This document shows positions 49,940-60,400 of a DNA stretch of 64,000 nt, in pieces. The translations under genes were made by a program, and so were the position numbers. The stretch is from Aurantiochytrium sp. KH105 (Eukaryota; Sar; Bigyra; Thraustochytrida; Thraustochytriidae): NCBI GenBank assembly GCA_003116975.1, contig BGKB01000058.1, positions 186,001-250,000 on the forward strand. Direction: 5' to 3'. The notes beneath the pieces are model-generated. The model saw nothing but the letters and a program-made list of their open reading frames with translations, was not told where the DNA came from and searched no databases. Within the stretch, counting starts at the first letter, position 1. Every line of letters starts with the position of its first letter.

Positions 49940-50933
49940 GGTCTTTTCTTTAGCTCGAGCCTCATCTGCAATTTATTCGCGTTATCGCATTGACGATCGC
50001 GAGGCACTGCGCGTTAGCATTCTCCGCGACCTTGTTGGTGATGGGCCCACACATTGTTTGAGCAACACGATCGTTGACGCTTTCATGAATATTTGGCGGC
50101 TCGGGAGCACTACAGGCCAGACTCAACTCCAAGAAGAGCCATTTTCGTGTATAAAGGAGGTTGTCACTTCGACCAGCATGCTTGGCGAGTGACTTTGAAA
50201 TGGTGGGCCAAGTCTTCTCAAGAATTCGAGCAGATGTTCGATGGAAATCCGCTCGGTGTGACTGGCAAAGCTGAGATCGTCAACCCGGTCCTATATGGAG
50301 CCCATTAGGGCCTCATTTATCTGGGCCTGAAGCCAAAGGCTCTCTTTGTGTACGACCCGCGCAACGCTCTTGGGTCTCTTTCAAACTTCACCAAGAAAGT
50401 GAGTGACTGCGCCATTAGCTTCAGAAAAGTCGTCTTACGGTCAGAAGGTGTATCTGTGCTTCGTTGTGGCTTTCAAGGTGTGAGTAACAATACAGACTGC
50501 GGCATTTTCGTCATGTGCGTCATCAATGCACTTCTTACCCTTTCTGACGAAGTCGACAAAGCTCACGAGAAGGTGCAGCCGAAATCTGGCCATTCTACGC
50601 TCAATAATGTCCGGGGAGGCATCGCTTTGACATTTGAAGATATCTTAAATGACGCTGTCAGTCTAGAAGAGGCCAAAGTTGCAGGAACGCGCGATGCGCA
50701 TCTCCAATCCTTCATTCAAGATCAGCTTAATGTACCCTAGCTTTCAGGCCGTTGATGGCGGTTTCACCGGAAGTTAAACAGCAACCGACTTTTAGTCCCC
50801 CTAAAAAACTCCTTAATGGTCTAAGGTGATACGACACCGGCCCTAATCTCTCCGTAGGCCTAATAATTTGCTCCCGGTCTAAAAATAAAAATTTAAAAAA
50901 AAAAGAAAAGAGAAAAAGATAGAAAAATAAACT

Positions 50934-50957
50934 TGCGGTTTCCGCGGATCGAACGCA

Positions 50958-50990
<33 letters not shown>

Positions 50991-51006
50991 CCTGAGCTAA
51001 AACCGC
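50934..51006 (-). tRNA. tRNA-Phe (GAA), copy 3
   Basis: Identical over 73 nt to the two copies near 39.3 and 39.9 kb, same orientation. It follows the mobile element and sits 268 bp upstream of the divergent WDR75-like gene. A-rich plus-strand sequence (50,912-50,930) provides T-runs for pol III termination. Confidence 0.95.
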
Positions 51007-51273
51007 CCTCCTTCGCGCTGCCCGCGCGCTGCTGGGACCGGCGGGCGGCGCGGCGCTTATGTAGGCCGCCAGCGCGGCCCCGGGCCCGCGACGACCAGTC
51101 GAACTGGCGCGACCCGCGACCCGCGGGCAGAGCGCGATCGCGGCGCCGGGCGAGCTGCGCGCGCGGGAGAGTCGGGAGCGGACGGCGGCGGCGCGGCAGA
51201 CGAAAGACCTGGAGACAGACCCGGAGCCAGAGCGCCGGCCCGCGGACGCGGACCCCCCGCGAGGAAAGCGGCG

Positions 51274-53901
51274 ATGGTGGCTAAGATGACGCCGGCGGCG
51301 CGCAAGACCAAGGCCAAGGCGGCCGCGACGCGCGTGGACAAGGGCGTGCTGCGGTTCGTGGCCAATGGCAAGACGCTCGTGCACGCGAGCGGGAAAGACG
51401 TCAAGCTCGTGGCCGTGGCGACGGGCGAGATCGTCCGCACCCTGCAGGGACACGAGGCACAAGTGGTGAGCGCCTGCGAGAGCCCCTGGGACGTGACGCA
51501 GATCGTCTCGCTAGACAAGGCGGGCTGCATCAAGGTCTGGGACGCCTTGGATGGACGCTGCCTGGAAACAGTGCCCAACAGCGGCGTCACCCATATGGCT
51601 GGAGCCTACGCGGTTCTTGGCCCCGCCGCGCTCGAAGGCAAGAAGTGGGCGTGGAAACTCTGCAAGGTCGAAATCGTGCACGGAAAAGGCAAGAAGAATG
51701 CCTCTCTCAATGTTGTTCGCACGATCCACAAGAGCCGTAGCGGCACTTGTCTGCAACTGAGCCTGGGCGGCACCGCTGGTGGGGCAGGCGCCGAGAACCC
51801 GGGACCTTATGTCCTGTGCGTGTCGCGCAACACACTCCTCGTGCATGACTCTGTGAGCGAAGAAAACTACAAGTTGCCTCACGATTTTCCCCTCACCTGC
51901 GCGGCAATTCACCCAACGCAGGATATTGTTATTGCTGGAGACGAAGATGGCCAAGTTGCTGTGTTTCGCAAGAGCGGTCCGACCTCTTTTGCATCTACAA
52001 CGCGAACGATTCTGCATTGGCATGCGCATCCCGTAGGTGCCGTGAGCTTTTCTAGCGATGGAAATAACTTTATCAGCGGTGGTCAAGAGGCAGTCCTTGT
52101 GATTTGGCAGCTCGAGACCGGAAGCCGCGTCTTCTGCCCGCGTCTTGGCGGGCCCATCACCCAGGTAGCTGCCAGCGCGGACGGCGCGCACTACGCAGTC
52201 CTCATGGAAACGTCGGCGATCAAAATCTTTGACGCGCGGACGCGTCGCATTGTGCGCGTGCTGCAGGCGCTCACCGCTGTCCCCCATGTCTCGCGAAAGC
52301 CACGCATCGGGCTGGTCATGGATCCACGTTCTGGCGCCGTTGTGATGCAGCGCACGCCAGGTCGTCTTCAGTTCTTCGACGTGCAAAAGGAGAAACATTT
52401 GACCGCCATTGACGTCTCGGGCCGTAACGCCTTAAATCGCACCGAGGCTGACCGCCCAGTGATTCCGACGATTGTGGAGCGCGTTGCTTTTGTTCCGGGA
52501 TCCGGCACGCGCATGGCTACCGTAGAACGCCGCATTGAGGTCATGACGCTTAAATTCTGGAACCTTACGCGTCAGCAGCAAGCGGGTTCTCGACCTAGCA
52601 CTGCGTATGAAGTAACTACCCAAGTGCAGCAACCGCACAAGGGCCCGGTGGTGGCCCTGCTCATGCACCCTCGTGGAGACTTGGCCGTCACCGCCTCAAA
52701 GGATTCAACTTTCAAGGTGTGGACGCGCGTGCAGGGCTCGGGCGAGTGGGGCTGCCGTTCTGTTGGTTATTACCGTTCGTCGCCTATTCTCTGCGCTGAT
52801 TTGAGCCAAGATGGATCGCTCCTTGCCCTCGCGTATGACGATATTGTCACCCTGTGGAACCCGATGACCAATGCAATGATTGACGTCTTTTCGCACCCGA
52901 GTCCAGGTCGCGAGGCAGCAACCGTCACGCATGTGGCATTCTTTCGCCAGACTCGACTGGCCGTGGCAACTGCCACGGGCTCGTTGCACATTTGGAACGT
53001 TATTGAGGGCCGCGTGGAATGGTCTCTTCAACTTGGCTCTATCAACGCGTTGCGTGCTCACCAGTCGCAACTCGTTGTTGTGGCGCAGAACCGCCACGCA
53101 CTTGTTTTTGATGATGCGCCTGTGCCAATCCGCCACGAGGTCTTTGAGGTACGCAATGGAAGGCCCGTGGATGTGGCTTACTTTACCGCCAAGAGTGGCT
53201 TTGCTGTGCTTACCAACAAGGACCACGTTGAACTCGTGGCCTGTGACACTGCGCCCAAGACCGAGGCTGTACATGGGCCTGAGGGCATTGTGAGTGCGAG
53301 CGAGCTGCAGCGGCGGAGCAACTATGCGCTCGTGCACGACGCGACCTCCAAAGCGCAGTCTTCGGACGGACGAAGCGCTTCTCTTCCGCGGAACCACGGA
53401 GGCGCTGCTAAAAGTGCGCCGGTCCTCGACCTTTTGGACGCGTATCCGTCGTCGGTGTTGCCGCCTCTATCCAAGCTCGCTGCCTCGCTTCTTGTGGGCG
53501 ATGAGGGGACGTCCAAGGGATCTGGCGCTTCTAAAAAGCGGGCGGCGGCCACGTCGCCTGGGGCGCCTCCGCCCTCTGCCAAGCGGTCCCGGGCCGCCGT
53601 CGCAGCTGCCACTACCACGGCCGTATCTCAGGACGCAAACTCGGACGCCACGTTGGCCGCGAGCGAAGACGACCACGCAAACCAGACCAAGACGAGGACT
53701 CAAGAAAAGGCTCTCGAGGTTTCTTTCACAGAGTTTTTCCGGAGTGCCTTGTGGAAAGGCCCAGAAGCCTCGGCCCCAGCAGATGACGTGACGAAAGCGC
53801 CCAAGACGCCCGAAGCGCCCAAGACGAAGTCAAGCAAGCCCAAGACAGCATCCAAGACCCGAACAACGACTGCAAAGAAGCAGAAAAAGGCCAAGGCGTG
53901 A
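51274..53901 (+). CDS. WD40-repeat protein, WDR75/Utp17-like (small-subunit processome)
   Basis: 875 aa, single exon. A short basic N-terminus is followed by two sets of WD40 repeats: the first covers about 20-370 (VRTLQGHEAQVVSACESPWD, GCIKVWDALDGRCLETV, GAVSFSSDGNNFISGGQEAV) and the second about 400-660 (GPVVALLMHPRGDLAVTASK, STFKVWTRV, SLLALAYDDIVTLWN, GSLHIWNVIEGRVEWSLQL). The combination VTQIVSLDKAGCIKVWDALD-GRCLETV near the start and two beta-propellers of this length suit WDR75/Utp17, a t-UTP protein that links Pol I transcription to early pre-rRNA processing in the nucleolus. The C-terminal 130 residues are Lys/Pro/Ala-rich with likely nuclear signals (KRSRAA, KKQKKAKA). Another nucleolar WD40 protein is the main alternative. 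Confidence 0.72.
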   Translation: MVAKMTPAARKTKAKAAATRVDKGVLRFVANGKTLVHASGKDVKLVAVATGEIVRTLQGHEAQVVSACESPWDVTQIVSLDKAGCIKVWDALDGRCLETVPNSGVTHMAGAYAVLGPAALEGKKWAWKLCKVEIVHGKGKKNASLNVVRTIHKSRSGTCLQLSLGGTAGGAGAENPGPYVLCVSRNTLLVHDSVSEENYKLPHDFPLTCAAIHPTQDIVIAGDEDGQVAVFRKSGPTSFASTTRTILHWHAHPVGAVSFSSDGNNFISGGQEAVLVIWQLETGSRVFCPRLGGPITQVAASADGAHYAVLMETSAIKIFDARTRRIVRVLQALTAVPHVSRKPRIGLVMDPRSGAVVMQRTPGRLQFFDVQKEKHLTAIDVSGRNALNRTEADRPVIPTIVERVAFVPGSGTRMATVERRIEVMTLKFWNLTRQQQAGSRPSTAYEVTTQVQQPHKGPVVALLMHPRGDLAVTASKDSTFKVWTRVQGSGEWGCRSVGYYRSSPILCADLSQDGSLLALAYDDIVTLWNPMTNAMIDVFSHPSPGREAATVTHVAFFRQTRLAVATATGSLHIWNVIEGRVEWSLQLGSINALRAHQSQLVVVAQNRHALVFDDAPVPIRHEVFEVRNGRPVDVAYFTAKSGFAVLTNKDHVELVACDTAPKTEAVHGPEGIVSASELQRRSNYALVHDATSKAQSSDGRSASLPRNHGGAAKSAPVLDLLDAYPSSVLPPLSKLAASLLVGDEGTSKGSGASKKRAAATSPGAPPPSAKRSRAAVAAATTTAVSQDANSDATLAASEDDHANQTKTRTQEKALEVSFTEFFRSALWKGPEASAPADDVTKAPKTPEAPKTKSSKPKTASKTRTTTAKKQKKAKA

Positions 53902-54451
53902 TGTCACATTGCGCTGCCTGCAAGCAACCAACCGCAACTCATGATTGATCGATCAACCGAAAGTTTACCATAGGATCTGTGTCCCACCATAAAATTTTAC
54001 AATCAAGAGTAGCTAGACCTTGGCCTGGATAGGCTTAGCCAACGTGCTTCATGGTATGATTTGTCTTGGGAGCTGAGGTGAAGGGGAAAAACCAAGAAAA
54101 GGAACAGCACGCGTGTACAAGGAACAAATGCTGGTGGCAGAGTAAAAACTTAATGTGGGAGTCTTTGGAGGTTCTTTCTAACGTACAGAGCCCGCTCGAG
54201 CTGCTCTTTTGCAGGTCGGAGGGCAAGGTTCAAAGATGCAGAGTGGGGTTGGGTGGTGGTGGTTTGCGAGGCGTCCATTCGGCCGTGGCGTACGTCTGGC
54301 CATGCTGCGAACAAGGATAGGCCTGGGCGCGCTCGAAGACGGGCGTGAAATGCTATACCCGTCTGGCCGCAGCACCAGGCTTGTTGGGCCACATCGCCAG
54401 TCCCGCGCTCGCTGGAGCTTGAGCTTGGGCGTTGCTCAGACAGGCAATAAA
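53902..54451. other. Intergenic region between convergent genes
   Basis: 3' flanks of the WDR75-like and RanBP2-finger genes. No gene or repeat seen. Confidence 0.4.
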
Positions 54452-55108
54452 TTACATGTGTACCTGATCGCGTGGCGCGCGGCAGTTGCGCATGTTGCAG
54501 GACCGGCGGTGACCAAAGTTGAGGTTTCCGCACGCAAAGCAGACCCAGGCGTCCTTGGGCAACTTGCAGTCGAGGAGCTCCTTGGGCTTGAGCTGCCTGC
54601 AGCGCCGAATGTTGCACACAAATCTCCACTTGTAGTTTTCATTGCCGCACGAGGGGCAGGTCCACTTCTCGCTCGTGTCAAGCTCCTCGAGCGTGGCCTG
54701 GCCGCGCGTGCCGCACTCTTTGCCGTGCTTGTGATTCTGGTGACTATGGCGGCCATGGCCATGATGATCATGGGGATGCTGGTGCGCGTGCATGCAAGGC
54801 GCGGCTGCGGATGCTTCCTCATACTCTTCAACCTCGTCGCCCGAGACCGACCCCGAGGTGTACGAGGCCGTCTCGTAGTACGAGGATGCCGACGATCCCG
54901 AGTACGAGTACGCCCCGTTGTACGCAGATCCCTCGCTGCTTCCCTGACTCTGCAGGTCCTGCTCCTCACGGCCACGGCCGCGGGTCTCGTCCTCGTGGAC
55001 GGGGGCCAGGTCGGGGCACCGCACGGTCCTCGCCCATTCATACGAGGGCGGGCCCCAGATATCGGGCCCGAGCATCGTGCCGAGAGGTGTGACAATGCCG
55101 CGCGTCAT
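54452..55108 (-). CDS. Protein with two RanBP2-type zinc fingers
   Basis: 218 aa from the ATG at 55,108. The N-terminal half is Gly/Ser/Tyr-rich (SAYNGAYSYSGSSASSYYET), then acidic (DEVEEYEEASAA), then a His-rich cluster HAHQHPHDHHGHGRHSHQNH that could bind metal. Two zinc fingers end the protein: WTCPSCGNENYKWRFVCNIR-RC and WVCFACGNLNFGHRRSCNMR-NC. Each has the W-x-C-x2-C-x3-N-x6-C core of RanBP2 fingers, with x4 rather than x2 between the last Cys pair, a spacing I recall from plant-type members. These fingers usually bind single-stranded RNA or ubiquitin; RNA binding is the more likely role. Confidence 0.85.
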   Translation of the reverse strand: MTRGIVTPLGTMLGPDIWGPPSYEWARTVRCPDLAPVHEDETRGRGREEQDLQSQGSSEGSAYNGAYSYSGSSASSYYETASYTSGSVSGDEVEEYEEASAAAPCMHAHQHPHDHHGHGRHSHQNHKHGKECGTRGQATLEELDTSEKWTCPSCGNENYKWRFVCNIRRCRQLKPKELLDCKLPKDAWVCFACGNLNFGHRRSCNMRNCRAPRDQVHM

Positions 55109-55765
55109 CTTGCTTGCTTTGTCTTGAGCTTTGCTTGTCTTGAGCTTTGGCTTTGGTGTCGAGCCTCAAGACGTTGACTTGGGGTCTGTCTTGGTGTTTG
55201 CTTTCTCGGCACGGTCGCTTTGGCGTCTCGGCTTGGCTAAGGTGCGAGCTTTAGTTTCCCTTTGGCTTCGCTGGGTTTCGTTGCGCTCTGGAGGTTGGCT
55301 AGTTTCGGGTTTGCTTTCTTGTGCCTCGGGTCCCGCGGCGCCTCGACACGATCACGGCGCGCTGGCGCCCCCACTCAGGTCGGCGTCGTGCGTGCGTGCG
55401 TGTGAGCGAGCGAGCGAGCGAGCGTGCGACCGGCCGTCCGACGGGGCTTGCTTCGGCTTAGCGTGAGCTGAGTTGTTTCTTGTTTGGGTTCTTCGTTTGC
55501 TTCCTCTCCCCTCCCCAGGCTCTCCTCTTTTCTTTCGCCCTTTACTTTCTTTCTTTCTTTTCTTTCTTTGTGTAGGCCACCGCTTTTCTGTCTCCTCGTT
55601 TCCACTCTGAGCGTCGGCCGAAAAGGATCCGCCGCCTCCCCTCTCTGCAACCCCTCCTCCTCCTCCTCCTCCTCTGCTTCGTGCTTCGCGCCCTCGCCGC
55701 CCGCCCCGGCCGGTACCTCGCGCCGCGTCTGCGCGATCGCGGCGAGGCCGCCTTCGACTTCGTCG

Positions 55766-55800
55766 TCTCGTCTCGTCTCGTCTCGTCTCGTCTCGTCTCG
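55766..55800. repeat. Pentanucleotide microsatellite (TCTCG)7
   Basis: Seven perfect tandem copies of tctcg. Confidence 0.95.
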
Positions 55801-57234
55801 GCGCGAAGCGAAGCGACTGCGAGCCGATCCGCTCCGACGGGCGCTGTGGGGCCGTTCTGGGGGTCGCTTGTGACACGCTTCAACCCACAGAGCTCCGCAC
55901 TGGCTGATGCTCTCAACCTGGCGCGGCCTTGCTGGGTGGACCACTGCCCTGGCAGGATTGCTTTGGTTTGCTTTTCTGAAAGCGAAACTAGCTAGTAGTA
56001 GTACAAGCCTTGTCTTGTGGTGGCTGTTTGCATGGATAAAGCTCTTTTGGCGGCGGCGTAGCCTGAAGAGGAACGAATTTTAATCGGCCGTCTGCGCATC
56101 TTCAACTCCTTACATCGGCGATTCAGAAAAGCGACGACGGCGGCTGACTCGTGCAGCCACGCTCCTGCCCGCGCCACGTAGAGCCCTCCCGAATTTGGAC
56201 GCTCACGCCGCCACGGTCGCTGGCTATGGCTTGGCACTACTATAGATTCCGCGCTTCTCGAGATTCTGGATCGCGCTGTGGGATTACCGCGTGTCTTTCA
56301 CCTCAAAACTCCGCGCATAAGGAGAGTCGCAAGCTTCCCGCTTCTCGGCACTGTGGGCGCTATGCGGGATATGTGTGGGTCTTGTGTGGGAGACAGGGGA
56401 CCGGAGCCAAGCAGGCGGGGCTTCGGCTCGGCCCCCGCGGGACCGCTCGCCGCCCCGCAGCCGCCGCGCCGCCTACACCGCGCCGCGCAGGCCCGCCCCG
56501 CCCGGGCTCGCACGGGCGCTCCCCGTGCCGCCACGCGACAGCACCCGCATCCGCGTGCCGGGACCCTCTGCGGGCAAGTCGGCACCGTGCTGTGGGTGCC
56601 GCGGCGCGTGGAGGCGCGCGCCTTGCGTGTGCATCGCCCGTGCAAGCGCGTGCGGGGCTGCGGGGCTGTGGGGCCCGCGCCGGGTCGAAAACGACGGTTG
56701 GCCGCCGTTCGCGGCGGTTGAGAGAAACCGCCCGAGCTTGGACGAAGTTTGCCTTGCGAGGCACGCGTGCGCCCGCGCGTACACGTGCAGAGGCGCGGGT
56801 GGAGCCGTCTTGGCACGCGCGAGCACGCTTACCGAGGGATCAGTGAGGGGAAGCCGTCGACGAGGCCCCGTGCCGGGACATTAGGAACCCGGAACATGCT
56901 CTTCCTGGCGCATGAAGCGCCAACACAGAAAAGTATTCATGAGTTCCCTCCCTTTACCGCCCGATCATTGTTCGTTCATCTATCAAGTAGTTTCTTCTTC
57001 GAAGCGCTTGATCGCCCAGGTAATCGATGATTCGTCCGTCCCCTTGCCTCCTTTCGCTGCTGCCCACGCGCCAGGCGCACAAACCCAGTTTCTCCTTCGT
57101 CGTCAACATCGGACAAGGCAAACCCGAAACGCCGCGGCCCGGCGGAGCAAAGCGAAACGAAGCAGACCGTGAAAAAAATAAAAGCGTCTTAAACTGTGCT
57201 CGATGGCGCGGGCCCTCTTGAAGACCCTCCATCA

Positions 57235-57236
<2 letters not shown>

Positions 57237-57269
<33 letters not shown>
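57237..57269. repeat. Trinucleotide microsatellite (CAG)11
   Basis: Eleven perfect CAG units in intergenic DNA. Confidence 0.95.
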
Positions 57270-57270
<1 letters not shown>

Positions 57271-57422
57271 GCAAAAGGTAGAAGAAGGCTTGGAATCAAT
57301 CTATCCATGCTTGGTAGTGAAAGAGTATACATTTATCAAAATCCTTCCTTCGTTAACGGCAAGCGCTCGACAGGCTAGGCTAGACTAGGCTCGTCGCTCC
57401 CGACGCCCACGTGCCCTTCCTG

Positions 57423-60400
57423 TTATGAAGTCGGGGCCGCAGCTTTGGGCAGAGCCGCGGACGGCGACGACTCGATCCGATTCGCTTTGAAGCGAAGACT
57501 GCGCCGAGCGCAAGCATCGATGAGTTTATCCACCTCGGACCGTCGCGTTTGCACGCGGACGACGCGCTCGGGCGGCGCGGCGGCCTGAGGTCGCGCCATG
57601 ATTCGCTCAGGGGCGATTTGTCTCGCCTCGGATGCAGACTCCTCCTCTGCAGAAAAGAATGGGTGACGGTCGCACAGCCGCAGTGGCACAGCGCGACGTA
57701 GCGGCGGGGGTTGCCCTTCACGATCCAAGCCCTTGCCTGCGCCCGCCTGAAATGCAGTTTCCACCTCGTCGGCCTGTGCCGGAGGAGGCGGCTCGTGGAG
57801 AGGATGTAGCAGCCTTCTGCGTGCACAACGTGTTTTCGCGGCCTCTTGTTCTTCCCTATTGCTTGCCTCTTGCCTCCTGCGCCCTTCGCACTTGTCGTCG
57901 CCGCCGCCGCCGCGACCTCGTGTCGTCTGGTCTTGCTGTTCGTCAATCCAGTCTTGCACAAAGTAGCTCACCTTGGGCTTGAGGGGGGGTCTGCAAAAGA
58001 TCGTCCCTGCGACATCGTCGTCCTCATCGTCGTCCCCATTGTCATCATCTTCGTTCTCGGGCATGGCGTCGCGGCCTTGGTAGAGACGTGAAGAGCTTGC
58101 GCCCCCAAACAAACTCTGGATCGACTCCCCGAAGGCATCATCGTTGGTCACCTCAAACGACTCCGAAAGGAGAACGTCTCGCGGGGGCACCAAACTGCGC
58201 TTCGTCGAGGCCTCCGAGCTGTTTTCATCAATCATACGCGCTAACGCGTCACTGAACGAGGGCTCGAGCCCCTCGGCGAGCTCTGACACGAGGCTCGTCG
58301 CCTCGCCGCGCTTCGGTGGTGCATTGATGGCCTCCTTGACGAAGTCAAGGTGCGAGAGCGACTTGGATAAGGGTAGAAGGCGTCCACCCCGCGTGCTGCT
58401 TCCCGGATGCGAAGTGCAGGCTTCCCCACCACCAGTGGACTGGGCCGATTGTGGGGGCGTGCGAACAGGAGAGCCGCGTCCCATGTGTGGGTCAAGCGTC
58501 GACATCTTGGAAGTGTTGAGACACGAGGTAGAGTGTTGTCGGGTCATCTTCGGGGTGAGAGGCGGCACCGAGAGCTGTTTGCGCATCGTCTTGGGGTTAA
58601 AGTAGTACGTCGTCCCGGCGTGATCGATCATTTCAAGAAACTCGACGTGCTGTGGCACAAATTGCCCGCCCCGGGAAGAGCCTCGCGAGCTGCTGCGGCT
58701 CGCCCGGCCATTCAGACGCGCGCTGGCGACAAGGGCTGAAAAGTAGCGGTCCGCTGGGTGCTCCGCAGTGGTGAGTCCACTCGGTTCGTGGTAAAAAGAT
58801 CCCTCATCGACTTCCGACCAACCCGGTGGGAGCTCGACGGCCAAGCGCATGTGAGGAATCCACAAGAGGTCGAGATCGTCTGCTTTCACACCCATCCGGC
58901 GTGCCTCTGCAAAAAGCATCTGCGGAGAGCGAAAGGCAGAAGTCGTCACCACGTATACTTGACTTGGATGGGTCGGATCTCCAATCTGCGCCGTGTAAAA
59001 CTTGAGCGCCTGTTCCATGGGGTCCTCTTTTGCTGCAGCCTCCATTGCAGCAAGTCGCATGGTGTCGCCGCGCATCAGTTGTCGACGACTCACTTGCATT
59101 TGTTCTGACCGAAGACGCCGCTGAGCAATACGATTCTTCTTGGCCCGCGCCTTGCGCACCGTACGTTCCCGAGCAATCAAGTCTCTGCACGCCTCGGCAT
59201 CGGGGTGCAGACGCGAAAAGTCATACGATCGAAGTCTGACTGGATGACCAAGCTCCACTGCCCGCCGCACCCAGCGTGGGAGCGCGTCCTGAAGAGACTC
59301 ACGCCATAAATCCTGTTCAAGTTTGCCTTTGGTGTTGCAATAGTGCACTCGTCCTTCCGGATCTCTTGTTCGAATCCAGCCTTCCGGTAAAGGCGTCAAG
59401 AGTCTGAGTGCAATTTCCCTCAGAAAGTCTGTCTTCTCGCCGCAGAGTCTGACACCAACAAATTGAGCAAATGCGTCGAGGTCTGGCTTGGGCACACGCT
59501 CGTCGACGGCCTGCCAAACATCCTCGAGGCTCGCAGCGAGCGCAATACGCCTTGCCTCGATATCAGGCAGCGCCTTGAGCCTAATTTCTTCTTGCTCCGG
59601 CTCTTGTTCGGGCTCGGGAGCCTGGCCTAGTGGCGTTGCTGTGCGTGGACGCAGGCTAATAAATACAGCGGGGCATGGCCCCAGAATATCATGTTCCACG
59701 GAGCCGTCTCCAAACGCGTAGCGGTAGTACATTTGTGAAGGCGCGTGCCAAAACCGAAGCACACCTCGACGCTCGGCGTCACCTGGCTCTTCGTCTTCTC
59801 TATCGACATCCAATGTCTCAACGCTGCCCTCGTCATCGTCTTCATCCTCCTCCTCATCATCATTATCATCACTATTATCGCTGGAGAGTCCGTGCGAAGA
59901 CTCGTCTTCTTGCGCAAAAATATCGTGCTCCTCACGTGCGGCCTTGATCATCCCCCGGAAAAATGTCACGCCCGGGTGCGTCGAGGTCACCAGATCGTTC
60001 TCGCTGGGATTTGTGGGCGTGTACACGAAGCACTCGTCATTGGCTTCCATCCCAGGCACAACAAACACTCCGAGAGCTTTTTGCGCCGGAGTCTCCTCTT
60101 CCGTCTCCTTCGCTTCTTCAAAAAGTGAAGGGTCCTGAGTCGTGTGCGCTTGCGCATTATCTCCCGTGTCTCCTACAAAGACTTGTGGGGCGTTTTCTGC
60201 GCGTTTCCATCGTGGTGGGAGGTCGTGAGCGAGATATCTTCGCACAACCCATGCAAGATGCGGCTCTTCAGAAAGTTCGACGTCAAAGACGTCTCGAGCG
60301 GCGCGCTTGATGTCACGCGGGGCAAGTCGCCAATAGGCAACCGTTCCTGGATCACCGCTGGGATCAATGTCCTCTACAGCAAAGTCACCAATGGTCTCTT

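Larger units (their letters stand above)
47934..50740. mobile_element. Decayed mobile element with Ulp1/C48-type cysteine protease domain remnant
   Basis: Accessory-looking DNA of about 2.8 kb. At its left is a reverse-strand frame (47,934-48,365) and, upstream of it, further acidic and Gln-rich reverse-strand reading. At its right (about 49,940-50,740, forward) are remnants of a Ulp1/C48-like cysteine peptidase, including a final block with TDCGIFVMCVINALL around the catalytic Cys. Ulp1-like proteases are carried by several eukaryotic DNA transposon groups; nothing here identifies a capsid, polymerase or transposase, so the family is left open. The element looks broken in several places. No terminal repeats were found by eye. 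A tRNA-Phe gene lies about 190 bp beyond its right side. Confidence 0.5.
55109..57422. other. Long GC-rich intergenic region with microsatellites
   Basis: Contains gagc/gtgc repeats near 55,395-55,430, pyrimidine-rich runs (55,500-55,570), the (TCTCG)7 array, and a CAG array. Overlapping open frames at 55,300-56,900 are compositionally driven (Arg/Ala/Pro-rich in every frame), and I do not support a gene here. Confidence 0.45.

Noticed and set aside
55300-56900. Many 100-230 codon frames on both strands
   Set aside because: All are Arg/Ala/Pro/Ser-rich, overlap each other in every frame, and follow microsatellite composition.
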